This document shows positions 16,976 to 26,947 of a DNA stretch of 64,000 nt, one piece after another. The stretch is from Saprospiraceae bacterium (GTDB lineage Bacteria; Bacteroidota; Bacteroidia; Chitinophagales; Saprospiraceae). How positions within the stretch are numbered: the first letter of the stretch is position 1; every line of letters starts with the position of its first letter. Below the pieces are notes generated by a model. The model did no database searches. It worked only from the letters and a program-made list of their open reading frames with translations, and was not told where the DNA came from. The position numbers and the translations under genes are program-made. The stretch spans positions 744,001 through 808,000 of the forward strand of contig JADJNF010000001.1 of NCBI GenBank assembly GCA_016714445.1, read 5' to 3'.

Positions 16976-18895
16976 ATGCTGAGTATACCATCAATCTTTC
17001 TAAAGTTAAATGCTTATAAAAAGGGATTACTTTTGTCCGCTTTGCTGCTGTATTTTATGATGCTGAGTTTTATTTCACAAGCTCAAAGACCGTCTAATTT
17101 TGGACAGGGAAATAATACAGCCAATCCTGCCCAGGAAGAACAGAATGACGGTCCTGACTCCACGGTTTATGAGTACTTTATAACAGACAATATATTTGAA
17201 AAATATACGCTTAAGGATTCGCTAGCGGATACAAAATTCCTTCATCGCAATACCTTACAAAATAGTGGTCATGAAAGTATTCATACCGGCAATTTCGGCT
17301 CATCAACGTTTCCTCTTATTTACGGACCTAAGATAAACACCGGATTTAATACAGGATATAATCAATACAAAACCTATCAATTAAATCTTGAAAATTTTCG
17401 CTTTTTCGAGCAAAACAGACCTATAGCGGATTTATATTTTTCGCAACTGGGCAATCAGGAAAATATCAATGTTGGAGCCAATTTTTCAAGAAACTTTAGT
17501 GATGGATTATCCGTAAGTTTAAATTATAACCGAATAAGTCAGAAAGGATTCTATAACGGACAGGATACTAAATCAACCGCTTTCGGTTTTGGATTGCGAT
17601 ATAAAAGTCCTGGAGAAAAATATAATGCATTTTTAATCTTTATACATAATGCCAATGAAGAAGGACATATAGGTGGAATTACAGATGCAGAGAAGCTGAA
17701 TGATCAATTTAAAAAAGATATACCTGTCTTATTAACCGAAGCTACTACAAGACAGCAGGAAAGAAATTTATCATTCATTCAGTATTATAAATTAAACAGC
17801 TCTACCAATAAAACCTGGAGAATCTATTTGAAAAATGAGTTTAAATATCTTCCATCATATTTCAGATTTTCAGATGTCAAAATTAATAACAAAAATGATT
17901 CAACGTTTTATGCAGGTATTCCTTTAGACCCCAGAGGAATAAGACGATATCTCAATATTTCTCAACTTTCAAATGGATTTTATATTAATGGAGAAAGAAT
18001 CAAAGGTATTCAGGGAAGGCTTGGACTTATTATAGATCATTACACCATTAACGATAATCCTATTGATTCCAAACGGACAGATATCACTGCAACCTTTGAT
18101 GGAAAAATCCCCTTTTACAAATCACTGATTTTGGAGACCAATGCAAAATTAGGTTTGCTTAAAAATCTGGGAAACTTTGATCTGAAAGGCAAATTAAACT
18201 TAAATATATCAAAAATAGCTTCCCTTCAAGGTAATATTAGACTTTTTCGTTCAGAACCAGCATACAACTCCACACAACTCAATATAAATGAGATAGTTGT
18301 TTTAGATACATCATTTATAAAACCAGTTGGTACCATTTTTAATGCAGAATTATTTATCCCGCGTATTAAATTTAGTGCAGGAATCACTCAGTCATTGATA
18401 ACAAATCCTATATACTGGAACGACAAATCACAATCAACCCAATATGATGGATTATTTACATCAACCTATATCCGACTCTCTCAAAATGTAAAAGCCGGAC
18501 CTTTTCATTTGGATAATCAGATACATTTCCAGATTCTAAATTCAAAAATTTACGCTACTCCCCCACTTTACTCGACACATCAATTATATTATGCCGCTAC
18601 ATGGTTTAATAAAGTGATGGATGTCAACATTGGAATCGACGCCAGATTGATTGCTGCCTACGATGGGCCTCAATTTCAACCTTTGTTTGGCGAATTTATT
18701 CAAAGTACTACTACCCTACCTTTTTTTCCAGCTGCCAATTTTTACTTACTTTCGCGGGTTTCGTCCTTTCGGGTGATGATAATAATGGAAAATTTTGGAC
18801 AATACTTCAGAAAAGATTACAATTTTGATGTGGTAAATCACCCGCAGTTTGACCCAAAATTGCGATTTGGAATTCAATGGTTATTAAAAGACTAA
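16976..18895 (+). CDS. Putative outer-membrane porin (Porin_10-like family)
   Basis: A 639-residue beta-barrel protein. A hydrophobic signal segment (about residues 17-37, LLLSALLLYFMMLSFISQA) ends in an SPase I-type AQ site. The mature part shows many alternating aromatic/Gly strands such as GLSVSLNYNRISQKGFYNG and a C-terminal strand ending LRFGIQWLL. This matches the Bacteroidota 'putative porin' family of unknown substrate. It starts 78 bases after ftsY, and its end overlaps the following porin gene by 19 bases, so the two porins are likely co-expressed. Confidence 0.75.
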   Translation: MLSIPSIFLKLNAYKKGLLLSALLLYFMMLSFISQAQRPSNFGQGNNTANPAQEEQNDGPDSTVYEYFITDNIFEKYTLKDSLADTKFLHRNTLQNSGHESIHTGNFGSSTFPLIYGPKINTGFNTGYNQYKTYQLNLENFRFFEQNRPIADLYFSQLGNQENINVGANFSRNFSDGLSVSLNYNRISQKGFYNGQDTKSTAFGFGLRYKSPGEKYNAFLIFIHNANEEGHIGGITDAEKLNDQFKKDIPVLLTEATTRQQERNLSFIQYYKLNSSTNKTWRIYLKNEFKYLPSYFRFSDVKINNKNDSTFYAGIPLDPRGIRRYLNISQLSNGFYINGERIKGIQGRLGLIIDHYTINDNPIDSKRTDITATFDGKIPFYKSLILETNAKLGLLKNLGNFDLKGKLNLNISKIASLQGNIRLFRSEPAYNSTQLNINEIVVLDTSFIKPVGTIFNAELFIPRIKFSAGITQSLITNPIYWNDKSQSTQYDGLFTSTYIRLSQNVKAGPFHLDNQIHFQILNSKIYATPPLYSTHQLYYAATWFNKVMDVNIGIDARLIAAYDGPQFQPLFGEFIQSTTTLPFFPAANFYLLSRVSSFRVMIIMENFGQYFRKDYNFDVVNHPQFDPKLRFGIQWLLKD

Positions 18896-20244
18896 TGAAT
18901 ATGATGAGATTATATTACCACTCAAATAACAGCAAAGAAAAATTAAGTATCATAAAAAAGACATTGATTAGACAGGCTGATAAATTTATAGGACAAATCA
19001 ATTCAAAGGGCTTCAAAAGTCCTTCCATTTTAAGTGAGCTATTTAGGACAGGTAAATTTAGAGGAATTCTTTTCTTGATTTTCATGCCTTTCATGCTTGT
19101 ATCTCAAAAACCTAAACAAGTAGATATCAGTAATTTACCTTACTATAATTTTGGTAAAGGAGTTGGGCTTACTTCGCCGGACAGTGTATTTCAATTCAAT
19201 ATACGCTTCAGAATACAAAACAGGTTTACCTATTTAAAAAATGAAGATAACCCATCGGCTTTTGATGGACAAATCAGACGATTGCGATTGCGATTTGATG
19301 GTTTTGTGGGAAACCCGCAGTTTCTCTATGTGCTACAATTATCGTTTGCTCCCGGTGATGTAGGAGAAATCGAAGATGGGGAAAATCTAAATATTATTCG
19401 GGATGCAGTTGTGTATTACAGAGCTTCATCAAAATGGAATTTCGGCTTTGGCCAAACTAAACTGCCCGGCAACAGGCAAAGGGTCAATTCCAGCGGAGCG
19501 CTACAACTTTCGGACAGAAGCATCAATAATTCCAGATTTAATATTGATCGTGATTTTGGATTTTTTGCAAATTTTATAAATGAATATGACCGTCAATTTT
19601 CATGGAATGTCAAATCAGCCATTTCTACAGGTGATGGAAGAAACTACACCAGATCACCCGATAATGGTTTGGCATATACTTCCAAAATTGAATTGATGCC
19701 ATTTGGTAAGTTTGCCAGAGATGGTGTTTACTTCGAAGGGGATCAAGTCAGGGAGAAATCACCAAAACTCATGCTTTCCGGTGCCCTGCATTATAACCAT
19801 AAAGCAAAACGTCAGTCAGGGGTACTTGGAAACGATTTACTTGAAGCAAGGAATTTAAAATCACTTATGCTGGACGCTTTGTTCAAATATAGAGGTTTTG
19901 CATTCATGAGCAGTTATATGACCAGACATACATCCAATCCTGTAACTTCCAATTCAAATGGAGATAAAGTATTTGTATTTACAGGAAAAGGTTATGATGT
20001 CCAAACAAGCTATTTGTTCAAGAATAATTTTGAATTGATAGGAAGGTATTCAAATCAAATCGCAGAAAAATCAATTCAAACAGTATTTCCTAATCAAAAA
20101 CAATATACAATTGGACTTACTAAATACATCTGGGAACATGCATTTAAGATACAACTAGAGACTAATCTGGATCGTTTTAAGACTATAGATGAAACCACAA
20201 AAAATAATTTTAATCTACGCATCCAGGTAGAAATGGGTATTTAA
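18877..20244 (+). CDS. Phosphate-selective porin O/P-like outer-membrane protein
   Basis: The barrel contains FDGQIRRLRLRFDGFVGNPQFLYVLQLSF and NFGFGQTKLPGNRQR-like strands characteristic of the OprO/OprP (phosphate-selective porin) family. The first Met at 18877 gives an unusually long N-terminus: the hydrophobic export segment RGILFLIFMPFMLVSQ only begins near residue 62. The real start may therefore be a later non-ATG codon, but no clear alternative is seen. The gene overlaps the previous porin by 19 bases. A phosphate role would fit the two phosphate importers elsewhere in the window, though the family also includes less selective porins. Confidence 0.75.
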   Translation: MVIKRLMNMMRLYYHSNNSKEKLSIIKKTLIRQADKFIGQINSKGFKSPSILSELFRTGKFRGILFLIFMPFMLVSQKPKQVDISNLPYYNFGKGVGLTSPDSVFQFNIRFRIQNRFTYLKNEDNPSAFDGQIRRLRLRFDGFVGNPQFLYVLQLSFAPGDVGEIEDGENLNIIRDAVVYYRASSKWNFGFGQTKLPGNRQRVNSSGALQLSDRSINNSRFNIDRDFGFFANFINEYDRQFSWNVKSAISTGDGRNYTRSPDNGLAYTSKIELMPFGKFARDGVYFEGDQVREKSPKLMLSGALHYNHKAKRQSGVLGNDLLEARNLKSLMLDALFKYRGFAFMSSYMTRHTSNPVTSNSNGDKVFVFTGKGYDVQTSYLFKNNFELIGRYSNQIAEKSIQTVFPNQKQYTIGLTKYIWEHAFKIQLETNLDRFKTIDETTKNNFNLRIQVEMGI

Positions 20245-20249
20245 AATGT

Positions 20250-22235
20250 TTACTTCTTTATTATTTTGAAAGTTGTCCTTCTGTTGATTTGGTGCTGGTC
20301 TTCCGTACATGTTTCGCAAACACACTTGTCAATTAATTGAGTTTCACCATATCCTATAGCAATCAACCGTTGAGCTTCAATATTTTTAGATATTAAGTAA
20401 TCCACTACAGATTGCGCTCTTTTCTGAGATAATACAATATTATACTCATCAGTGCCCCTGCAATCCGTATGACTGGATAGCTGAATATTAATTTGGGGGT
20501 TATCATTTAGCAATTTAACAAGGTCATCCAAAGTTGGTTTTGCTTCATCTTTGATGTCCCATTTATCATAATCGTAATAAATATTTTTAAGATTTATTTC
20601 TTTATCAGCATATATTTTATCCAAAATCAATTCAACACTTATAGTTTTTGAAGTTTCCCCTTCTTTAAATAAAATGTTGCGAGTATCAGATATTTTGGAT
20701 GCATTAAGATAACCAAGCCTTGCGCCAATTATTTTTAATGTTTTCCCTTCAGGTGCTTGGGTAAAATAAAATCCATTTTTATCAGAATAAGCTTCCGAAA
20801 TCTTTTGCCCCGCTTCATCGGTAATCTTTATAAAGGTTTCAGCCAAGGGAGACTTACCAACGATCTCAGAGTTTGGTTCATCCGAAATCTTATATAGTGG
20901 TGTAAAAGCTCTTACCGTAATATAAAGTTCTCTCTTTGTTTCTTTTTCCTTTTCAGTTTCAACCAGTACAGGTGTAGGTTCCTGCCTGAGTTTGAAAAAT
21001 CTGAATATATCATCTTTTCCACTTCCTACTCTGGAAGAAGTAAAATATCCTTGCTGTACAACAGTGGTTTTCTTCTTTGCCTGATAATCTACGATGAAAG
21101 AAAAATCGTCTCCTCCGGAATTGATACCAAACCCAATATTGATTGGTATAGACCATTTTTTATCACTTCGGAGGTATGTTTTGAATATATCAAATCCACC
21201 AAATCCAGGTAAGTAATCAGAAGAAAAATATAAAGTGTCTCCATCCCCAGTAGGAAACATTTCATTTCCCTGACTATTGATAGATTCAGGAAGTGGTTCT
21301 GGTTCAGACCAGCTGCCATCACTATATAATTCAGTATAATATAAATCCAATGGTCCGCCAGGTTCATTTATATCAGCAGAAAAAACCAGGATACTATCAT
21401 TTTCTACCAATGTTGCCTGACCATAATTTATCTTATCGCGGGTAAACGGTAAAACTTCCGGTTCACCCCATATGTCATTTTCCCGTTTAGAAACCATTAA
21501 CTTACAAAAATCATCTCCTGCTCCAGCTCCAAAACATCTGGTAAAGTACATGGTTTCCATATTTTTAGAAAACCATGGTGTGCCTTCATTTTGACTTGTG
21601 TTAATGGCAGAATCAAATCGTTTTACTTCTGATCCGTTTTTTTGCACGATAAAAATGTCAGCAAAACGTTCGCCCGTCCAGTTATAAATGTCTTTGCCTG
21701 TTGATTCCTTTCTTTCTGACGTAAAAACCAGAAAATCATTTTCATAGATGACCGGGCTATAATCGGAAACGGTTGTATTGGTGAATAAACGTTCAATTTG
21801 ATATTCAGAACTCTTCAATTTGCTAGTCATGGCCTGTTGACATAATAAAATCTCTCTCTCCAGTTCCTGTTTTCGACCGGTCATTGAAATTAGCTGGCGA
21901 TAAGCTCCAATAGCAGATTCATATTCCTCTATTGATTTCGAAGATTCCGCATATTTTCCCAATGCTTCAGCACCATACTCGTGACCTATAGCTTTTTCAA
22001 ACCATGACCTTGCATCTCTGTATTCCAGTAATTTGAGATATGATTGGCCTAGTAAATATGCTTTCCGTCCCTTCAATGCCTGATTTTTTGTAGCTATATA
22101 TTCTTCTTCCAGCATACTTGCAGCCACAGCGTATTGTTTACGTTCGTACGCCATTTCACCGTCTTTAATTTTTTGACTGAAAGAGCAGGACAACTGTATT
22201 AAAAGACTTAATATAATGATGATATTTAATTTCAT
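20250..22235 (-). CDS. OmpA-family protein with TPR, beta-propeller and CRD domains (PorE-like architecture)
   Basis: This 661-residue envelope protein has, in order, an export signal (LSLLIQLSCSFSQ; Cys17 is a possible but non-canonical lipidation site), TPR-like helices (about 20-150), a WD40/PD40 beta-propeller (about 150-420, with repeats such as DTLYFSSDYLPGFGGFDIF), a carboxypeptidase-regulatory-like beta domain (about 435-540) and an OmpA C-terminal peptidoglycan-binding domain with SSHTDCRGTDEYN. This is the domain order of PorE, the periplasmic anchor of the type IX secretion machinery; many paralogues with this architecture exist in Bacteroidota, so the assignment is open. It converges with the phosphate porin gene with a 5-base gap. 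Confidence 0.7.
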   Translation of the reverse strand: MKLNIIIILSLLIQLSCSFSQKIKDGEMAYERKQYAVAASMLEEEYIATKNQALKGRKAYLLGQSYLKLLEYRDARSWFEKAIGHEYGAEALGKYAESSKSIEEYESAIGAYRQLISMTGRKQELEREILLCQQAMTSKLKSSEYQIERLFTNTTVSDYSPVIYENDFLVFTSERKESTGKDIYNWTGERFADIFIVQKNGSEVKRFDSAINTSQNEGTPWFSKNMETMYFTRCFGAGAGDDFCKLMVSKRENDIWGEPEVLPFTRDKINYGQATLVENDSILVFSADINEPGGPLDLYYTELYSDGSWSEPEPLPESINSQGNEMFPTGDGDTLYFSSDYLPGFGGFDIFKTYLRSDKKWSIPINIGFGINSGGDDFSFIVDYQAKKKTTVVQQGYFTSSRVGSGKDDIFRFFKLRQEPTPVLVETEKEKETKRELYITVRAFTPLYKISDEPNSEIVGKSPLAETFIKITDEAGQKISEAYSDKNGFYFTQAPEGKTLKIIGARLGYLNASKISDTRNILFKEGETSKTISVELILDKIYADKEINLKNIYYDYDKWDIKDEAKPTLDDLVKLLNDNPQINIQLSSHTDCRGTDEYNIVLSQKRAQSVVDYLISKNIEAQRLIAIGYGETQLIDKCVCETCTEDQHQINRRTTFKIIKK

Positions 22236-22720
22236 TTGCTTGAGCTTCTGAAAAAATAAAAATATTACAACTTCAAATCTAACTTAAGTTTAGTAATGAA
22301 AATGATCTGAAATTTTATCGTCGAAATAAGGTTCTTCACATTAACATACCTAAACCAATGTTCACTGAAACTATACAGACACTTTCAAATCTTATATATT
22401 CACCTGCACATGTAAAAGCAGAAACATAAATATAATTGATTTTCTATTCATTTTGTTGTTTAAAAAGCAATAAAGTATAAAATTGTTCCTTGGTACGGAT
22501 GCACATTTCTGCTTAGTGACCGAATTTCATTAGAAATCGATGGAATTTAGGTTACATTTTGAATTTCATTTCTTGATTTTTTCAAGATCACTTGCAAGTC
22601 CGCAAAATAAAAGGATCATTAAACTTCAAATTTCTTGAATATTCTTGTTACGTTTCTTTCACAAAGTTATACTTTGAGGATCAAATTAATCAAAATGAAA
22701 GAAAAAAATAATTTACAAAT
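22236..22720 (-). other. Intergenic region with a -7 box, otherwise featureless
   Basis: The 543 bases between the secDF stop and the OmpA-family start contain, on the minus strand, the -7 box TAGATTTG (22274-22281), 39 bases before the OmpA-family ATG, and the secDF terminator at 22721-22753. Small imperfect inverted repeats (CTTGA/TCAAG near 22574; CAAAG/CTTTG near 22662) are too short to claim. No open frame or RNA gene was seen. Confidence 0.45.
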
Positions 22721-22753
22721 AAAAAAAGGGCCTGAAAACTTAATTCCAGACCC
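22721..22753 (-). terminator. Rho-independent terminator of secDF
   Basis: Read on the minus strand, GGGTCTG (22753-22747) pairs with CAGGCCC (22734-22728) with one wobble and is followed by seven Ts (22727-22721). It lies 26 bases after the secDF stop. Confidence 0.8.
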
Positions 22754-22778
22754 TAAGTATGTTATTTGAATTTTATTT

Positions 22779-25700
22779 CTATTTTTCCGCTCTTGTAAAT
22801 GATTTACCTTCTTTTTTAGCTGGAGTCGTTGAAGCCCTTTTATTTATTCGAAGATCAGCTGCAAGATCATGTAATATAGGTGCTGCAATAAATACTGACG
22901 AATAAGTACCAACAATAATACCAACCAACAAAGCAAATGAAAATCCTTTTATACTATCTCCACCAAAAAGGAAAAGTATAAGGATAACGATTACTGTGGT
23001 AAACGAAGTCATTAATGTTCTGGACAAAGTACTATTGATCGCATCATTTATAACTTCATCTTTACTTTTATTTACATGTAATCCAAAATACTCCCTAATT
23101 CTGTCAAAGATAATAACGGTATCATTGATAGAGTAACCTATGACTGTAAGGATAGCCGCTATGAATGCCTGATCTATTTCCAAAGAAAAAGGAAGAAATC
23201 CCGCTCCCAATGAAAATACACTCAGAACTATTAATGCATCGTGGAATACAGCTAATATTGCACCGGCACTATATTGCCATCTGCTGAATCTTAGTAAGAT
23301 ATATAAAAACACAGCCAATAATGCAAAAATACCTGCATACAAAGAACTTCTCTTAAGGTCATCCGCTATAGTAGGACCAACCTGAGCCGAACTGATGATG
23401 TGGATTTTATCAGAACCTGTTTCATTATTTGCAAAATCTTCAAATGATACGTTGCTTTTGGCAATTTTATTTACGCCTTCGTGTAATTTAGCTAACACTT
23501 TGGTAGGTGTATCTTCTGCTGTCTCAGATATCAGATAAGATGTGGTTACATTGAATGTATTTTCGGTATCCACTTGCTTTACAACAGGAGCCGCACCAAA
23601 ATCAGCGGTAAGACCATCCCTTAATATATCAGCATTTACATTTTCAGTACCAACAAACTGAATATTATAGGAGTATCCACCTTTGTAATCTACACCAAGA
23701 TCAAAACCTCTGGTCATCATCGAGATTAAACCAGCCACTATTACAACACCTGATGCAATATATGCAAATTTTCTTCTACCAATCCAGTCTATGTTAATGT
23801 TTTTGAACGCCCCTTTTGAAAATCCGGTCCAATATGAAAGATCATTTCCTTTACCGACCCACCAGTCAATCAGCAATCTGGATACAAAAATAGCTGTGAA
23901 AACAGAACTCAACACACCAATAATCAAAACAACTGCAAAGCCTTTTACAGGGCCTAATCCAAAATATGAAAGTATCATAGCGGTTAGAATAGTCGTTACG
24001 TTTGCATCAATGATGGCAGAATATGAGTGATAATATCCATCCACTATAGATTGTTTCAGAGATTTGCCGGATGAAAGTTCTTCTTTTACTCTTTCAAATA
24101 TGATTACATTGGCATCAACTGCCATACCTATTGTCAATACGATACCCGCAATACCAGATAAAGTTAATACTGTACCAAAACTGGATAAAGTACCAAAAAT
24201 CAAGAATACGTTAAGCAGCAATGATAAAATCGCAATAATACCCGCTCCTGCATAATATGCAATCATTGTCACAATAACCAAAAAGAATCCTATCAGCAAA
24301 GAGTTAATACTTTTTGATATATTGGCCTTTCCTAGAGATGGTCCGACATTGGATTCCTGTATTATTGTTGTTCGGGCTGGTAATTTACCAACTTCCAATA
24401 TGCTAGCAAAGTCAACAGCTTCTTCCACTGAAAAGTTACCTGAAATAGAAGATGATCCTTGTGTAATGGCATCATTTACTCTTGGAGCAGAAACTACTTC
24501 ACCGTCAAGGGCTATGGCTATTTCTCTGTTTCCTTCATTGGCAGCTTTAGTGGTCATTTCAGCCCATTTCTTAGCGCCTGCTGCATTCATTCGAAGATTT
24601 ACTTCTACTTCACCATTGACAGGATTAAGCGTCTGTACAGCACTAGTAACCACGTCTCCATCCAAAGGTGCAAGATCAGTTCCTGATTGTTTTTTAATGA
24701 AATATAGTTCATAATCGCTGGTCAAGTTCCCATCGGCATCCTGTGATGGTTTATAGGACCACATAAACTGTCCATTTTTTGGAAACAGCGCTTTTATATC
24801 TTCTCTCTCAAGTATAGAAGTAATAAACGTCCTTTTGCTTCTGTCAGCTATTCCTATTACTGATGGAGGCAAAGTACCACCATTCAGCTTAAGTGCACTA
24901 AGTAAGCTTCCCGTTCCTGTTACAGAAGTGGGTGATGCAGTTGATGTTGCCACTTGAACAGTGTCAATTACGTTTCCAAGATTGTCATAGACCAACGAAT
25001 CTTTCATGACAGTAGCCACAGTAGATGTTGTGTCAGATTGGGTTACACTTCCTCCGGCAGCCAGGTCAGCAGCTTGCATTGCCTGAGCTATACCCGGATC
25101 TGATGATCTGAAAGTTTCCCAAAATTCCAGTTTTGCACTTGCAGAAAGGAATTGTCTGGCCCTTTGCGGGTTATCAATACCCGGCATTTCCACCAATATC
25201 AAATCTCTGTTTGGGTCCAATGATACGTTAGGCTGAGCAACACCTAATTTATCTATCCTTTGCTTAAGTCTTTCATAAGTAAGATTTACCGTTTCATTGG
25301 CTTTGCTTCTCAATAATCTGGTGACATCACCATCATTGGTATTGGCATTGATTTCACCCAAAGTTTCACTTCTGGCAAATATTCTTGCTAATTTATCAGG
25401 ACCTGCAAGCTTCCTGTATTCATCAGCAAATAATGTAATGAAATCGGATTGCGAGCTTTTCATGGCTATATTAGCATTTTCAAGCGCTTTCTGAAAATCA
25501 GCATTGTTACTGTTTCTGCCTGCCAAAGACTTTAAAAAATCTCCAAGATCTACCTGAAGAACAGCACTCATACCTCCTTTCAAGTCCAGACCCAGAGCCA
25601 GTTGTTGCTTTTTCAGCTCACTGTAGGAATAAGACTTTACCATCGGAATCCTGAATAATTCCAAACTGGATACTGAATCCAGATATTTCGCTCTGGCTAT

Positions 25701-25868
25701 TTTATATTCTGCACTTGAAACTCCATCAGCCCCTTTGCCTGAGATTTTCATTGCATAAGCATCCGCATTATTTTCGACGCTGTTTGTTGGTATGAAGTAA
25801 GCAAACTGGAGTAAACAAACCAGCGAAATCAATACCAAAAATACTTTTACTAAACCTTTTCCTTGCAT
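22779..25868 (-). CDS. secDF: Fused protein-export membrane protein SecDF
   Basis: SecDF uses the proton gradient to help complete translocation through SecYEG. The single 1029-residue chain carries SecD first (TM1 at the N-terminus, a large P1 periplasmic domain with LKGGMSAVLQVDLGDFLK, then the TM cluster with GMAVDANVIIFERVKEE) and SecF from about residue 690 (VDYKGGYSYNIQF and GYSINDTVIIFDRIREYFG). The transmembrane aspartates in both motifs are present. The P1 region has a long low-complexity insert around residues 270-330 (Ser/Thr/Val rich). A terminator follows. Fused SecDF is standard for Bacteroidota. Confidence 0.97.
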   Translation of the reverse strand: MQGKGLVKVFLVLISLVCLLQFAYFIPTNSVENNADAYAMKISGKGADGVSSAEYKIARAKYLDSVSSLELFRIPMVKSYSYSELKKQQLALGLDLKGGMSAVLQVDLGDFLKSLAGRNSNNADFQKALENANIAMKSSQSDFITLFADEYRKLAGPDKLARIFARSETLGEINANTNDGDVTRLLRSKANETVNLTYERLKQRIDKLGVAQPNVSLDPNRDLILVEMPGIDNPQRARQFLSASAKLEFWETFRSSDPGIAQAMQAADLAAGGSVTQSDTTSTVATVMKDSLVYDNLGNVIDTVQVATSTASPTSVTGTGSLLSALKLNGGTLPPSVIGIADRSKRTFITSILEREDIKALFPKNGQFMWSYKPSQDADGNLTSDYELYFIKKQSGTDLAPLDGDVVTSAVQTLNPVNGEVEVNLRMNAAGAKKWAEMTTKAANEGNREIAIALDGEVVSAPRVNDAITQGSSSISGNFSVEEAVDFASILEVGKLPARTTIIQESNVGPSLGKANISKSINSLLIGFFLVIVTMIAYYAGAGIIAILSLLLNVFLIFGTLSSFGTVLTLSGIAGIVLTIGMAVDANVIIFERVKEELSSGKSLKQSIVDGYYHSYSAIIDANVTTILTAMILSYFGLGPVKGFAVVLIIGVLSSVFTAIFVSRLLIDWWVGKGNDLSYWTGFSKGAFKNINIDWIGRRKFAYIASGVVIVAGLISMMTRGFDLGVDYKGGYSYNIQFVGTENVNADILRDGLTADFGAAPVVKQVDTENTFNVTTSYLISETAEDTPTKVLAKLHEGVNKIAKSNVSFEDFANNETGSDKIHIISSAQVGPTIADDLKRSSLYAGIFALLAVFLYILLRFSRWQYSAGAILAVFHDALIVLSVFSLGAGFLPFSLEIDQAFIAAILTVIGYSINDTVIIFDRIREYFGLHVNKSKDEVINDAINSTLSRTLMTSFTTVIVILILFLFGGDSIKGFSFALLVGIIVGTYSSVFIAAPILHDLAADLRINKRASTTPAKKEGKSFTRAEK

Positions 25869-25901
25869 TGTATTATATCATATAATTTTCAAAAAACAGC
25901 G

Positions 25902-25909
25902 CAAATATA
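25902..25909 (-). promoter_or_regulatory. Bacteroidota -7 box upstream of secDF
   Basis: On the minus strand this reads TATATTTG, an exact TAnnTTTG match 33 bases before the secDF ATG. No TTG at 19 bp was found. Confidence 0.45.
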
Positions 25910-26230
25910 AGGCTTTTGGCAAATTAATAAGATTTTGAACGTAACATATGAATAAAAATTTATAAAAAATTTATATGTAATTGATATTCAGAATGATATA
26001 GAATTAAAAAAAATAAAATAATATCTCGTTTTTTTCAAATTTATGCCTTGTGTTAAAATACAGGATAATATTTTGATCAAAATTTCGAACCAAATTTTAT
26101 TCGGAAAATTATTTTTTTTCTGGGTTTAGCAAAAAATTATATCTTTCTATTGAACTAAAGTTGTAAAAAAACACTTTAATTTCATGAAAACCAATATTGG
26201 TCATAAATCAAAATTTAAATTATTAAAATT
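25910..26230 (+). other. AT-rich divergent intergenic region
   Basis: This stretch separates the divergent secDF and BON-LysM genes. It contains only AT-rich sequence with runs of A and T. TATCTTTC near 26140 resembles a -7 box with one mismatch and may serve the BON-LysM gene. No ORF, RNA gene or strong hairpin was seen. Confidence 0.4.
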
Positions 26231-26734
26231 ATGGGATTATTTTCATTTTTAAAAGCAGCAGGTGCTAAACTAGTTGGTAATAAGGCTGCAGAAAACGATG
26301 CTGCAAAAGTAACTCCGGCACCTAATGCTTCGATGGAAGCTCTTAAAGATGCCAATGATAAAAACAGAGCGGCTATGCTGGCTTCTCAAGTTTTAGGTCA
26401 TGGTATCAAAGTTGAAAACCTGGATATTGCCATAGATGATGATGCAGCGACTGTATATGGTCAGGTAGAATCTACATCTGACAAAGAAAAAGTTGTACTT
26501 ATCATTGGTAATACGGAAGGCATTGCTAGTGTTGACGATAGATTATCTGTTGTCAATCCTGAACCGGAAGCTACTTTTTATGAAGTAAAAAAAGGAGACA
26601 CACTTTCCAAAATTGCTAAAGAACATTATGGAGACATGATGAAATATCCTGTTATATTCGAAGCCAATAAGCCTATGCTTACCTCACCTGATCTTATTTA
26701 TCCTGGTCAGGTTTTGAGAATTCCAGCTCAATAA
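26231..26734 (+). CDS. BON and LysM domain protein (Kbp/YgaU-like)
   Basis: A small (167 residues) protein with a BON domain (about 55-110, LGHGIKVENLDIAIDDDAATVYGQV and VASVDDRL-like end) and a C-terminal LysM domain (about 117-165, YEVKKGDTLSKIAKEHYGDMMKYPVIFEANK). No signal peptide is visible, as in E. coli Kbp (YgaU), the cytoplasmic potassium-binding protein with the same two domains. A peptidoglycan-binding role is the alternative reading. It has its own terminator and seems monocistronic. Confidence 0.85.
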   Translation: MGLFSFLKAAGAKLVGNKAAENDAAKVTPAPNASMEALKDANDKNRAAMLASQVLGHGIKVENLDIAIDDDAATVYGQVESTSDKEKVVLIIGNTEGIASVDDRLSVVNPEPEATFYEVKKGDTLSKIAKEHYGDMMKYPVIFEANKPMLTSPDLIYPGQVLRIPAQ

Positions 26735-26784
26735 AAAAATATCAAGAACAATGAATATATCTTTTAAATGAGATAAAGTCAAAT

Positions 26785-26822
26785 GCGCTGCATCTATTTT
26801 ATAGTTGCGGCGCTTTTTTTTA
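26785..26822 (+). terminator. Rho-independent terminator after the BON-LysM gene
   Basis: GCGCTGCA (26785-26792) pairs with TGCGGCGC (26806-26813) over 8 bp with one wobble, followed by eight or more Ts. Confidence 0.85.
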
Positions 26823-26881
26823 TATTTTATCAAGTTAAATAAAAATCTTTCGAATTTTACAATTTGACTTTAAAATTGAAT

Positions 26882-26911
26882 TGATTTTTAATATTAACTT
26901 ACTACTTTCGC
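26882..26911 (+). promoter_or_regulatory. Near-consensus Bacteroidota promoter for ald
   Basis: TTG at 26882-26884 and TACTTTCG at 26904-26911 are separated by exactly 19 bases; the -7 box differs from TAnnTTTG at one position. It lies 36 bases before the ald ATG. Confidence 0.5.
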
Positions 26912-26947
26912 ACCATAATTTATTTTTTACAAACTTATACCCTAACA

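Noticed and set aside
24322..24714. 130-codon frame antisense to secDF
   Set aside because: Shadow frame of a strongly conserved gene, with no promoter and a composition set by the opposite strand.
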